From: Pseudomonas yamanorum
GTDB taxonomy: Bacteria > Pseudomonadota > Gammaproteobacteria > Pseudomonadales > Pseudomonadaceae
DNA length: 64,000 nt
Direction: 5' to 3'
Assembly: GCF_013386765.1 (NCBI RefSeq)
Contig: NZ_JACARE010000038.1
Span: 84,750 to 148,749, forward strand
Under the pieces are notes generated by a model. The model had not been told where the DNA came from. It searched no databases and saw only the letters and a program-made list of their open reading frames with translations. A program made the translations under genes and the position numbers. Numbering within the stretch: position 1 is the first letter of the stretch; each line of letters begins with the position of its first letter. Shown here in pieces: positions 24,714 to 32,777 of the stretch.

Positions 24714-25628
24714 TCAAGGGCGGTCGTCGACCTCCTTGCCGGTGCTGGCAGGAGGGATCAGGTCTTCGCTGTTGAGGTTCAGCCAGATCAGTACCACGTT
24801 GGCGATGTAGATCGAGGAGTAGGTACCCGCCAGTACGCCGATGAACAGCGACAGCGAGAAGCCCCACAGGTTGTCGCCACCGAACACCATCAGTGCGGCA
24901 ATCGCCAGCAAGGTGGAGATCGAGGTCGCCATGGTGCGCAGCAGGGTCTGGGTGGTGGAGATGTTGATGTTCTCGATCAACGTCGCCTTGCGCAGTACCC
25001 GGAAGTTCTCACGAACCCGGTCGAATACCACGATAGTGTCGTTGAGGGAGTAACCAATGATCGCCAGCACCGCCGCCAATACCGTCAGGTCGAAGGTGAT
25101 CTGGAAGTAGGCCAGGATGCCCACGGTCACGATCACGTCGTGGATCAGCGACACAATGGCGCCGACACCGAACTTCCACTGAAAGCGGAAAGCCAGGTAG
25201 ATCATGATGCCGACCAGCGCCATCAGCATGCCGAGGCCGCCCTGGTCGCGCAGCTCTTCACCCACTTGCGGGCCCACGAACTCGACGCGCTTGACCGACG
25301 CAGGGTTGTCACCGCCGACCTTCTGCAAGGCCTCGGCTACCTGGTGACCCAGTTGCGGGTCTTCGCCGGGCATCCGCACCAGCAGGTCGGTGGTTGCACC
25401 AAAGCTCTGCACGATGGCTTCGTGATAGCCGGCCTTGACCAGCTCGTTGCGCACCAGGCTAACGTCGGCCGGCTTCTCGTAGGTCAGCTCGATGAGCGTA
25501 CCGCCGGTGAAGTCCAGACCGTAGTTCAGGCCCTTATGGAACCAGCTGAACAACGCCAGAACGGTAAGGAGCATGGTGAAGCCGAACGCAACGTTGCGAA
25601 CGCCCATGAAGTTGATTGTACGTAACAT
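24714..25628 (-). CDS. secF: Protein translocase subunit SecF
   Basis: Inner-membrane RND-type subunit (304 aa) using proton motive force to help Sec export. It has six predicted membrane helices, FTGGTLIEL in the first periplasmic domain, and GYSLNDTIVVFDRVREN in the conserved membrane core. It lies 9 bases downstream of secD. Confidence 0.97.
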   Translation of the reverse strand: MLRTINFMGVRNVAFGFTMLLTVLALFSWFHKGLNYGLDFTGGTLIELTYEKPADVSLVRNELVKAGYHEAIVQSFGATTDLLVRMPGEDPQLGHQVAEALQKVGGDNPASVKRVEFVGPQVGEELRDQGGLGMLMALVGIMIYLAFRFQWKFGVGAIVSLIHDVIVTVGILAYFQITFDLTVLAAVLAIIGYSLNDTIVVFDRVRENFRVLRKATLIENINISTTQTLLRTMATSISTLLAIAALMVFGGDNLWGFSLSLFIGVLAGTYSSIYIANVVLIWLNLNSEDLIPPASTGKEVDDRP

Positions 25629-25637
25629 GGCAGCCCC

Positions 25638-27509
25638 TTAAATCCACAACTTCTTGAAGTCACGTCCGCCAAAGATCAGGTTGACCATTGCGCGGGTCAC
25701 CATGATGGCCGTGAACATCGAGGTAAAGATACCGAGGGACATGGTCACCGCAAAACCTTTGACCGGGCCGGTGCCCATGGCAAAGAGAATCCCGCCGACC
25801 AACAGAGTGGTCAGGTTGGAGTCGAGAATCGCGGTAAATGCCCGGCCGAAGCCTTCGTTGATTGCCCGCTGCACGGTCATGCCCGCCGCGATCTCTTCAC
25901 GAATCCGCGAGAAGATCAGTACGTTGGCGTCCACCGCCATACCCATGGTGAGTACGATACCGGCGATACCCGGCAGGGTCAGCGTTGCACCCAGCAGCGA
26001 CATCAGGGCCAGCAGCATCACCATGTTGCCCGCCAGCGCGACGGTGGCGATGATGCCGAAGAAGCGGTAGATGGCGATGATGAACAGGGAAACGAACAGC
26101 ATGCCCCACAGCGCAGCGTCGATACCCTTGGTGATGTTGTCAGCACCCAGGCTCGGGCCGATGGTACGTTCTTCAGCGAAGTACATCGGGGCCGCCAGGC
26201 CACCGGCACGCAGCAGCAGCGCCAGTTCGGACGACTCACCCTGGCCGTTCAGGCCAGTGATGCGGAATTGAGCACCCAGCGGCGACTGGATGGTCGCGAG
26301 GCTGATGATCTTCTTCTCTTCTTTGAAGGTTTGTACCGGTACGTCTTTCTCGACGCCGTCGACCACTTGCTTGGTGTAGGTGGTGACAGGACGCTGTTCG
26401 ATGAAGATCACCGCCATGCTGCGACCGACGTTGCTGCGGGTTGCGCGGCTCATCAGTTCGCCGCCGTGGCCATCCAGGCGGATGTTCACTTCAGGCGTGC
26501 CGTGCTCGCCGAAACCGGCCTTGGCGTCGGTCACCTGGTCACCGGTGATGATCAAGCCACGCTCGATCAGTGCAGGTGGACGGTTGCCTTCACGGAACTC
26601 GAATTCTTCGGCAGTGGCGCGGGTAGCACCCGGCTCAGCTGCCAGACGGAATTCCAGGTTGGCTGTTTTACCCAGGATACGCTTGGCTTCAGCAGTGTCC
26701 TGCACGCCCGGCAGTTCAACCACGATGCGGTTGGCACCCTGGCGCTGAACGATCGGCTCGGCCACACCCAGCTCGTTGACGCGGTTACGTACCGTGGTCA
26801 AGTTCTGCTTGATGGAGTATTCACGGATTTCCGCCAGCTTGGCCGGGGTCATCGCCAGACGCAGTACCGCCTGACCATTGAGGTCGGCCGGAACAATGTC
26901 GAAATCGTTGAAGTTCTTGCGGATCAGTGCACGGGCCTGTTCGCGGGTTGCTTCGTCAGCAAAGCCCAGCTGGATAGCGCCGTTGAGCTGCGGCAGGCTG
27001 CGATAACGCAGGCGCTCTTTACGCAGCAGGCTCTTCACATCGCCTTCGTAGACTTTCAGGCGAGCGTCGAGGGCCTTGTCCATGTCCACTTCCAGCAGGA
27101 AGTGCACACCACCGGACAAGTCCAGACCCAGCTTCATCGGGTGTGCGCCAATCGCGCGCAGCCATTTTGGCGTGGTCTGTGCCAGGTTCAGCGCGACGAC
27201 ATAGTCATCACCCATGACCTTGCGCACAACATCTTTGGCCGGCAATTGGTCTTCTTGCTTGGTCAGGCGCAACAAGCCGCCCTTCGCATCAGCAGCCAAA
27301 CTTGCCGCTTTAACCTGGATACCCGCGTCGGTGAGCGCTTTGCTCGCACGGTCCAGATCAGCCTGATTGACCTGCAGCGCAGTGCTGGCGCCAGTGATCT
27401 GGATCGCCGGGTCATCAGGATAGAGATTGGGAGCGGAATAAATAAAACCGATCGCCAGCACCGCCAGGATCAGTACGTATTTCCACAGAGGGTATTTGTT
27501 CAGCATCAC
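25638..27509 (-). CDS. secD: Protein translocase subunit SecD
   Basis: Partner of SecF (623 aa). It has an N-terminal membrane segment, a large periplasmic P1 region (LGLDLSGGVHFLLEVDM), then the membrane core with MAVDANVLIFSRIREE. It begins ATGATG; the second Met is equally possible. Operon order is yajC-secD-secF. Confidence 0.97.
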   Translation of the reverse strand: MMLNKYPLWKYVLILAVLAIGFIYSAPNLYPDDPAIQITGASTALQVNQADLDRASKALTDAGIQVKAASLAADAKGGLLRLTKQEDQLPAKDVVRKVMGDDYVVALNLAQTTPKWLRAIGAHPMKLGLDLSGGVHFLLEVDMDKALDARLKVYEGDVKSLLRKERLRYRSLPQLNGAIQLGFADEATREQARALIRKNFNDFDIVPADLNGQAVLRLAMTPAKLAEIREYSIKQNLTTVRNRVNELGVAEPIVQRQGANRIVVELPGVQDTAEAKRILGKTANLEFRLAAEPGATRATAEEFEFREGNRPPALIERGLIITGDQVTDAKAGFGEHGTPEVNIRLDGHGGELMSRATRSNVGRSMAVIFIEQRPVTTYTKQVVDGVEKDVPVQTFKEEKKIISLATIQSPLGAQFRITGLNGQGESSELALLLRAGGLAAPMYFAEERTIGPSLGADNITKGIDAALWGMLFVSLFIIAIYRFFGIIATVALAGNMVMLLALMSLLGATLTLPGIAGIVLTMGMAVDANVLIFSRIREEIAAGMTVQRAINEGFGRAFTAILDSNLTTLLVGGILFAMGTGPVKGFAVTMSLGIFTSMFTAIMVTRAMVNLIFGGRDFKKLWI

Positions 27510-27568
27510 GCCGCCCGCTTATAACGCGGGGCGCCTTGCGCGCCCCGTCGATTGGTAAAGGTTGTTAC

Positions 27569-27907
27569 TCAGATCGCTTTGAGCGTGCCTTTTGGCAGCG
27601 TGGCGGCGATGGCGCCCTTCTGGAACTTCATTTCTACGGTGTCGGAGACTTCCAGAACCACGAAAGCGTCGGACACTTTGGTGATTTTGCCGGCGATGCC
27701 GCCGGTGGTCACGACTTCGTCACCTTTCTGCAAGCTGCCCAGCAGGTTCTTCTGCTCTTTGGCGCGCTTGGCCTGTGGACGCCAGATCATCAGGTAGAAG
27801 ATGACCAGGAAGCCGACCAGGAAAATCCACTCAAAACCACCGCCCAACGGGCCGGCAGCGGCCGGTGCAGCGGCATCAGCCATGGCATTAGAGATAAAAA
27901 AGCTCAT
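27569..27907 (-). CDS. yajC: Sec translocon accessory protein YajC
   Basis: Small single-span membrane protein (112 aa) associated with SecDF. A membrane segment (FEWIFLVGFLVIFYLMIW) is followed by RPQAKRAKEQKNLLGSLQKG, diagnostic of the family. It lies between tgt and secD. Confidence 0.96.
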   Translation of the reverse strand: MSFFISNAMADAAAPAAAGPLGGGFEWIFLVGFLVIFYLMIWRPQAKRAKEQKNLLGSLQKGDEVVTTGGIAGKITKVSDAFVVLEVSDTVEMKFQKGAIAATLPKGTLKAI

Positions 27908-27950
27908 TTAGCACTCCAGTTGCAAATAGTGAATCTTAGGGTCGGAAAAC

Positions 27951-29075
27951 TCAGTCCAAGGGCGGCACAGGCAGCCCGCGCTTGGCATAGAAGGCATCGA
28001 CGAAGGCGGCCAATGTACCCTGTTGAATAGCCTCGCGCAAACCAGCCATCAGGACTTGGTAGTGACGCAAATTGTGGATGGTATTCAACATGCTACCCAG
28101 CATTTCCCCGCACTTGTCCAGATGATGCAGATAAGCGCGCGAGAAGTTCTGGCAGGTGTAGCAATCACAGGTGGGATCCAGCGGCGATTCATCATGGCGA
28201 TGGAACGCGTTACGGATCTTCAGCACGCCTGTATCGATGAACAGATGCCCATTGCGGGCATTACGGGTTGGCATCACGCAATCGAACATGTCCACACCGC
28301 GGCGCACACCCTCTACGAGATCTTCCGGTTTGCCAACGCCCATAAGGTAACGAGGTTTGTCAGCCGGCATCAGGCCCGGCAGGTAGTCCAGCACCTTGAT
28401 CATCTCGTGCTTGGGCTCGCCCACCGACAGACCGCCGATGGCCAGGCCGTCGAAGCCGATCTTGTCGAGGCCTTCCAGGGAGCGCTTGCGCAAGCTTTCA
28501 TGCATGCCGCCCTGCACGATACCGAACAGTGCAGCGGTGTTATCGCCATGGGCATTCTTCGAACGCTGGGCCCAACGCAACGACAGCTCCATCGAGACCC
28601 GTGCCACATCTTCATCGGCCGGGTACGGCGTGCATTCGTCGAAAATCATCACGATGTCGGAGCCCAGGTCGCGCTGGACCTGCATCGACTCTTCCGGCCC
28701 CATGAACACCTTGGCGCCGTCCACCGGGGAGGCGAAGGTCACACCCTCCTCCTTGATCTTGCGCATGGCGCCCAGGCTGAACACCTGGAAACCACCGGAG
28801 TCGGTCAGGATCGGGCCTTTCCACTGCATGAAGTCGTGCAGGTCACCGTGCTTCTTGATCACTTCGGTGCCAGGGCGCAGCCACAGGTGGAAGGTGTTGC
28901 CCAGGATGATCTCGGCGCCGGTGGCAACGATATCCCGTGGCAGCATGCCCTTTACGGTGCCGTAGGTACCGACCGGCATAAAGGCCGGGGTCTCGACGGT
29001 ACCGCGAGGGAACGTCAAACGGCCGCGGCGAGCTTTACCATCCGTGGCCAGCAATTCAAACGACATACGACTCAT
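27951..29075 (-). CDS. tgt: Queuine tRNA-ribosyltransferase
   Basis: Exchanges G34 for preQ1 in tRNAs with GUN anticodons (374 aa). DSGGFQVFSLG carries a catalytic Asp, and the zinc site is CDCYTC plus a downstream His. It overlaps queA by 4 bases, and queA acts next in queuosine synthesis. Confidence 0.97.
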   Translation of the reverse strand: MSRMSFELLATDGKARRGRLTFPRGTVETPAFMPVGTYGTVKGMLPRDIVATGAEIILGNTFHLWLRPGTEVIKKHGDLHDFMQWKGPILTDSGGFQVFSLGAMRKIKEEGVTFASPVDGAKVFMGPEESMQVQRDLGSDIVMIFDECTPYPADEDVARVSMELSLRWAQRSKNAHGDNTAALFGIVQGGMHESLRKRSLEGLDKIGFDGLAIGGLSVGEPKHEMIKVLDYLPGLMPADKPRYLMGVGKPEDLVEGVRRGVDMFDCVMPTRNARNGHLFIDTGVLKIRNAFHRHDESPLDPTCDCYTCQNFSRAYLHHLDKCGEMLGSMLNTIHNLRHYQVLMAGLREAIQQGTLAAFVDAFYAKRGLPVPPLD

Positions 29076-30121
29076 GATTGTTCCTCTGGGCCGCGCGGCG
29101 CCGGATTACGGGTGATAAACATCGCATCACCGTAGCTGAAAAAACGGTATCCATGCTCGATGGCGGCTTTATAGGCGGCCATGGCTTCGGGATAACCCGC
29201 GAAGGCCGACACCAGCATCAAGAGCGTGGATTCCGGCAAATGGAAATTGGTGACCAGGCAATCGACCACATGGAACGGCCGGCCCGGGTAGATAAAGATA
29301 TCGGTGTCGCCACTGAACGGCTTGAGCACGCCATCGCGCGCCGCGCTTTCCAGCGAACGCACGCTGGTGGTACCGACCGCCACCACACGCCCGCCGCGCG
29401 CCTTGCACGCATTGACCGCATCCACCACTTCCTGGCTGACTTCCAGCCATTCGCTGTGCATGTGATGGTCTTCGATGTTATCCACACGCACCGGCTGAAA
29501 CGTGCCGGCCCCCACGTGCAGGGTCACAAAGGCCGACTCGATGCCCTTGGCGGCAATCGCATCCAGCAGCGGCTGATCGAAATGCAGCCCCGCCGTCGGT
29601 GCAGCCACCGCGCCCAGGCGCTCGGAATACACCGTCTGATAGCGCTCGCGGTCCGAGTCTTCGTCCGGGCGGTCTATATAAGGAGGCAACGGCATGTGGC
29701 CGACACGCTCAAGAAGTGGCAACACTTCCTCGGCAAACCCAAGCTCGAACAACGCATCGTGACGGGCGAGCATCTCAGCTTCGCCACCGCCATCGATAAG
29801 GATCTTCGAACCCGGTTTCGGCGACTTGCTGGAGCGCACATGGGCCAGCACGCGATGGCTGTCCAGCACCCGCTCCACCAGAATTTCCAGCTTGCCGCCG
29901 GACGCTTTCTGGCCGAAAAGGCGAGCCGGAATCACCCGGGTATTGTTGAAAACCATCAAGTCGCCCGGGCGTAAATGCTCAAGCAAATCAGTGAATTGAC
30001 GGTGTGCGAGGGCACCACTGACCCCGTCCAGGGTCAGCAGTCGACTGGCGCGACGCTCGGCCAAAGGATGGCGAGCGATCAGCGAATCAGGGAGCTCAAA
30101 AGTAAAGTCAGCAACGCGCAT
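29072..30121 (-). CDS. queA: S-adenosylmethionine:tRNA ribosyltransferase-isomerase
   Basis: Adds the cyclopentenediol precursor to preQ1-tRNA (349 aa). It begins MRVADFTFELPDSLIA, with GAVAAPTAGLHF and LHVGAGTFQPV motifs. It is the first gene of queA-tgt-yajC-secDF. Confidence 0.97.
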   Translation of the reverse strand: MRVADFTFELPDSLIARHPLAERRASRLLTLDGVSGALAHRQFTDLLEHLRPGDLMVFNNTRVIPARLFGQKASGGKLEILVERVLDSHRVLAHVRSSKSPKPGSKILIDGGGEAEMLARHDALFELGFAEEVLPLLERVGHMPLPPYIDRPDEDSDRERYQTVYSERLGAVAAPTAGLHFDQPLLDAIAAKGIESAFVTLHVGAGTFQPVRVDNIEDHHMHSEWLEVSQEVVDAVNACKARGGRVVAVGTTSVRSLESAARDGVLKPFSGDTDIFIYPGRPFHVVDCLVTNFHLPESTLLMLVSAFAGYPEAMAAYKAAIEHGYRFFSYGDAMFITRNPAPRGPEEQS

Positions 30122-30187
30122 GATGGGGTTCGTCTAGCAGGGCCGGGAAGTCTAGCGGAAATAGTGAAAATTGACCATGAAACGTGA

Positions 30188-30216
30188 TTGACCAACGGTA
30201 ATCTCATCTCTATACT
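30188..30216 (+). promoter_or_regulatory. tRNA-Leu promoter
   Basis: TTGACC (30188-30193), a 17-base spacer, and TATACT (30211-30216): near-consensus sigma-70, 14 bases before the tRNA. Confidence 0.88.
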
Positions 30217-30229
30217 TCGCCGCCATTGA

Positions 30230-30314
30230 GCCCTGATGGCGGAATTGGTAGACGCGGCGGATTCAAAATCCGTTTTCGAAAGGAGTGGGAGTTCGAGTCT
30301 CCCTCGGGGCACCA
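30230..30314 (+). tRNA. tRNA-Leu (anticodon CAA)
   Basis: 85 bases with encoded CCA. The acceptor stem is GCCCTGA pairing with TCGGGGC. The anticodon loop TTCAAAA gives CAA, reading UUG. The long variable arm and GTTCGAGTC T-arm are those of a class II leucine tRNA. Confidence 0.96.
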
Positions 30315-30318
30315 TCTT

Positions 30319-30352
30319 AAAAAAAGACCTTGAAATTCAAGGTCTTTTTTTT
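30319..30352 (+). terminator. Terminator of tRNA-Leu
   Basis: AGACCTTGAA and TTCAAGGTCT form a hairpin flanked by A and T runs, five bases after the tRNA. Confidence 0.9.
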
Positions 30353-30408
30353 CGCCTGCAGGAAAGTGATGATCAGCGGGCGAACTCGAGAAAAGAGGAA
30401 CCTTGGCC

Positions 30409-30738
30409 ATGGAACTGACGCTGGAAGCTGTAGCGCTTTTTGCTCTCAAGCTGGTGCATGAGACCGAAGGCGCGAGCCCGATTCTGCGGGACGACCTGGT
30501 CATGGACGGCTATGAGCGGGAAGTGTTTGGCTTGCTGGTGCGCAATGGCGATATCAATGCCATCCAACAGAAGATCGACGAATGCCTGGCGTTGGCCCTC
30601 GAAGCCCTGGGCGGTGCGAACACCGTGATGGGCCGCGAGCTGCAACGGCTTGCGGCGGATGTGCGCCAAGCGACGACACTGGAAGCACTCAATGCCCCGC
30701 TCAACGCGCTCAAGGATTACCTGAAAGCGATCCTGTAA
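30409..30738 (+). CDS. Small acidic helical protein of unknown function
   Basis: The ATG at 30409 has a good AGAGGAA ribosome site about 10 bases upstream; an in-frame TTG at 30403 is less likely. The 109-residue product (MELTLEAVALFALKLVHE...) looks all-helical with no signal peptide, Cys or known motif. It is rich in Leu, Ala and Glu and ends LNALKDYLKAIL. I do not recognise it. It stands alone between the tRNA and a LysE exporter. Confidence 0.7.
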   Translation: MELTLEAVALFALKLVHETEGASPILRDDLVMDGYEREVFGLLVRNGDINAIQQKIDECLALALEALGGANTVMGRELQRLAADVRQATTLEALNAPLNALKDYLKAIL

Positions 30739-30848
30739 AGCGGTCGACTTTTTGTGCACATCAAAAATACTGCCCTTGCCTTTTCAGATACCAGAGACCG
30801 GCCAGCGTAAGTTATCTTGGGTTCCGTCCAAACGCCTGAGCACTTTCA

Positions 30849-31469
30849 ATGAACGCCCCCACGCTTATCCTCTACACCTCAAGCTGCTTGATTGGCGCGC
30901 TGATTCCTGGCCCGACGTCCCTCTTGGCGATGTCCAACGGGGCAACTCGAAATATTCGCAAGGTTGCCGTCGGCATGGCGGGCACCGCCCTGTCGGATAT
31001 TTTGGTGATTGCCGCCGTAGGCCTCGGCCTTGGCGCGATGCTAATGGCATCGCATGAACTGTTTGTGGTGCTGAAATGGATAGGCGTTTGTTATTTGGCA
31101 TGGCTGGGCGTGCAGCTTTGGCGCAGCAACCCGCCGGCCCTCAACGAGTCAAGAATCGATACCCGTGTAGCCACCGGCGAAGTGTTCTGGCGCAGTTTTT
31201 CTGTGGCCATGACAAACCCCAAGGTGTTGTTGTTCTTCACGGCGTTTCTGCCTCAGTTTATTGATCCGAGCGAGCCGACTCTTCCTCAATACGCTGCGCT
31301 GGCGGTCATCTCCGCCGGAGTGGATGTAGCCGTGATGGCGCTTTACGCCACCGGCGGCGGGCAAGCAGCAAAAATTCTTACCCGAACCGGGATGAAGCGC
31401 TTGAATCGATGCTGCGGGGCCGCCATGTTGTCACTGGCAGGATTTCTGGCGCTGTACCGCAAGGCCTGA
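30849..31469 (+). CDS. LysE/RhtB-family amino acid exporter
   Basis: 206-residue inner-membrane protein with about six hydrophobic segments. The N-terminal signature LIGALIPGPTSLLAMSNGAT and FWRSFSVAMTNPKVLLFF are diagnostic of LysE/RhtB translocators. Substrate unknown. It converges on a second LysE-type gene. Confidence 0.92.
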   Translation: MNAPTLILYTSSCLIGALIPGPTSLLAMSNGATRNIRKVAVGMAGTALSDILVIAAVGLGLGAMLMASHELFVVLKWIGVCYLAWLGVQLWRSNPPALNESRIDTRVATGEVFWRSFSVAMTNPKVLLFFTAFLPQFIDPSEPTLPQYAALAVISAGVDVAVMALYATGGGQAAKILTRTGMKRLNRCCGAAMLSLAGFLALYRKA

Positions 31470-31511
31470 CTGACGCCGGTCCCTGAGCGCCCCCAGGGAT
31501 CGGACCAGGAC

Positions 31512-32147
31512 TTACCGCCGCCCTTCCACCGCCATGCGCACGGCCAGCCCCATCAGCACCGACCCCATCAACCAGCGCTGTACGGTTTGCCAGACCGGTT
31601 TGCGGATGAAAAATCCGGCGATCGAGCCCGCCATAAGAGCGATCAGCCCGTTGACGCTCACACTGATCATGATCTGCGTAAAACCCAGCATCAGGGATTG
31701 CGAGAGCACGCTGGCGTGCCCGTTGGGGTCGATAAACTGAGGCAGCAACGACAGATACATCACCGCCACTTTGGGATTCAGCAGGTTGGTGACAAAACCC
31801 ATCATGAACAGCTTGCGCGGGCTGTCCTTGGGCAAATCCCGCACCTGGAACGGCGAGCGACCACCCGGCTTGACCGCCTGCCAGGCGAGGTACACCAGGT
31901 ACAACGCCCCGCCGAGCCGCAGCGCGTCATAAGCGTAAGGAACCGCCATCACCAACGCCGTGATGCCCAATGCCGCGCAGAACATATAGACGACAAAACC
32001 CATCGCAACGCCGCCCAGGGAAATCAATCCGGCCACTCGGCCCTGGCAGATCGACCGCGAAATGAGGTAAATCATGTTCGGGCCGGGCGTCAGCACCATA
32101 CCAAGAGAGATCAGGCCGTAGGCAAGCAGGCTGGACAGTTCGGGCAT
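31512..32147 (-). CDS. LysE/RhtB-family amino acid exporter (second)
   Basis: The start MPELSSLLAYGLISLG (ATG 32147, 211 aa) has AAGGAG 10 bases upstream; an upstream extension is rejected because it is basic and non-hydrophobic. VLTPGPNMIYLISRS and GFVTNLLNPKVAVMYL are family motifs. It is only distantly similar to the neighbouring exporter, so the pair is not a recent duplication. Confidence 0.92.
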   Translation of the reverse strand: MPELSSLLAYGLISLGMVLTPGPNMIYLISRSICQGRVAGLISLGGVAMGFVVYMFCAALGITALVMAVPYAYDALRLGGALYLVYLAWQAVKPGGRSPFQVRDLPKDSPRKLFMMGFVTNLLNPKVAVMYLSLLPQFIDPNGHASVLSQSLMLGFTQIMISVSVNGLIALMAGSIAGFFIRKPVWQTVQRWLMGSVLMGLAVRMAVEGRR

Positions 32148-32304
32148 GGTGTGGCTCCTTGACGAGGTAAAACTTTGTAATGGCCGGCGGGTTGTTGGCG
32201 CCATGGTAGGGCGATAAAAGGAACGCCGTTAGATACAGATCTGCGAGCAAAACGTCATACACAGGCACCGGCGTTTACCGCACCACTCACCCAAGGAAAG
32301 GCAC

Positions 32305-32673
32305 ATGATCGACTTCAACAACAAAGGCTTCTTCAAGCTCAAGCAAAACAACGAGTACGCCGAACGCGTATCGTCGTTGCTGCTGGATGATGAGCAGGTC
32401 ATCGACTCCTACAAGGCCATGCGCGACGGCGTGGTGTTCACCACCAAGCGCATCATTGCCGTGAACGTGCAAGGGATTACCGGCAGCAAGAAAGACTTCA
32501 CGTCCCTGCCATACAAAAACATCGTCGCGTATTCGGTGGAAACGTCCGGGACGTTTGATCTGGATTCGGAGTTGGAGATTTACTTTTCGGCGGTGGGGAA
32601 AGTGAAGTTCGAGTTCACGGGGAAGACGTCGATTGTGGAGATATCGAGGGTGATTTCCAGGCATGTACTCTGA
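32305..32673 (+). CDS. Bacterial PH-domain protein
   Basis: 122 residues, no signal peptide. The segment YAERVSSLLLDDEQVIDSYK, then DGVVFTTKRIIAVNVQG and KKDFTSLPYKNIVAYSVET, is the bPH (PF08000-like) pattern of strand pairs ending in a helix. Likely a small cytoplasmic single-domain protein. Its role is unknown, though such proteins have been tied to envelope or stress responses. Confidence 0.8.
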   Translation: MIDFNNKGFFKLKQNNEYAERVSSLLLDDEQVIDSYKAMRDGVVFTTKRIIAVNVQGITGSKKDFTSLPYKNIVAYSVETSGTFDLDSELEIYFSAVGKVKFEFTGKTSIVEISRVISRHVL

Positions 32674-32777
32674 ACCAATGCCCCGCTCAGGACTACCTAA
32701 AAAAAATTAATGAAGGAGCCAGCCTTAATCTTGATTGGGCGTAAACAATAACGCCCACTCAGGCCGCCCCCTGGATG

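Noticed and set aside
26268..27524. 418-codon plus-strand open frame opposite secD
   Set aside because: Antisense shadow of a certain gene with no motif.
32736..32757. TGGGCGT...ACGCCCA inverted repeat after the PH-domain gene
   Set aside because: No T run on either strand; it could be chance, so not called a terminator.
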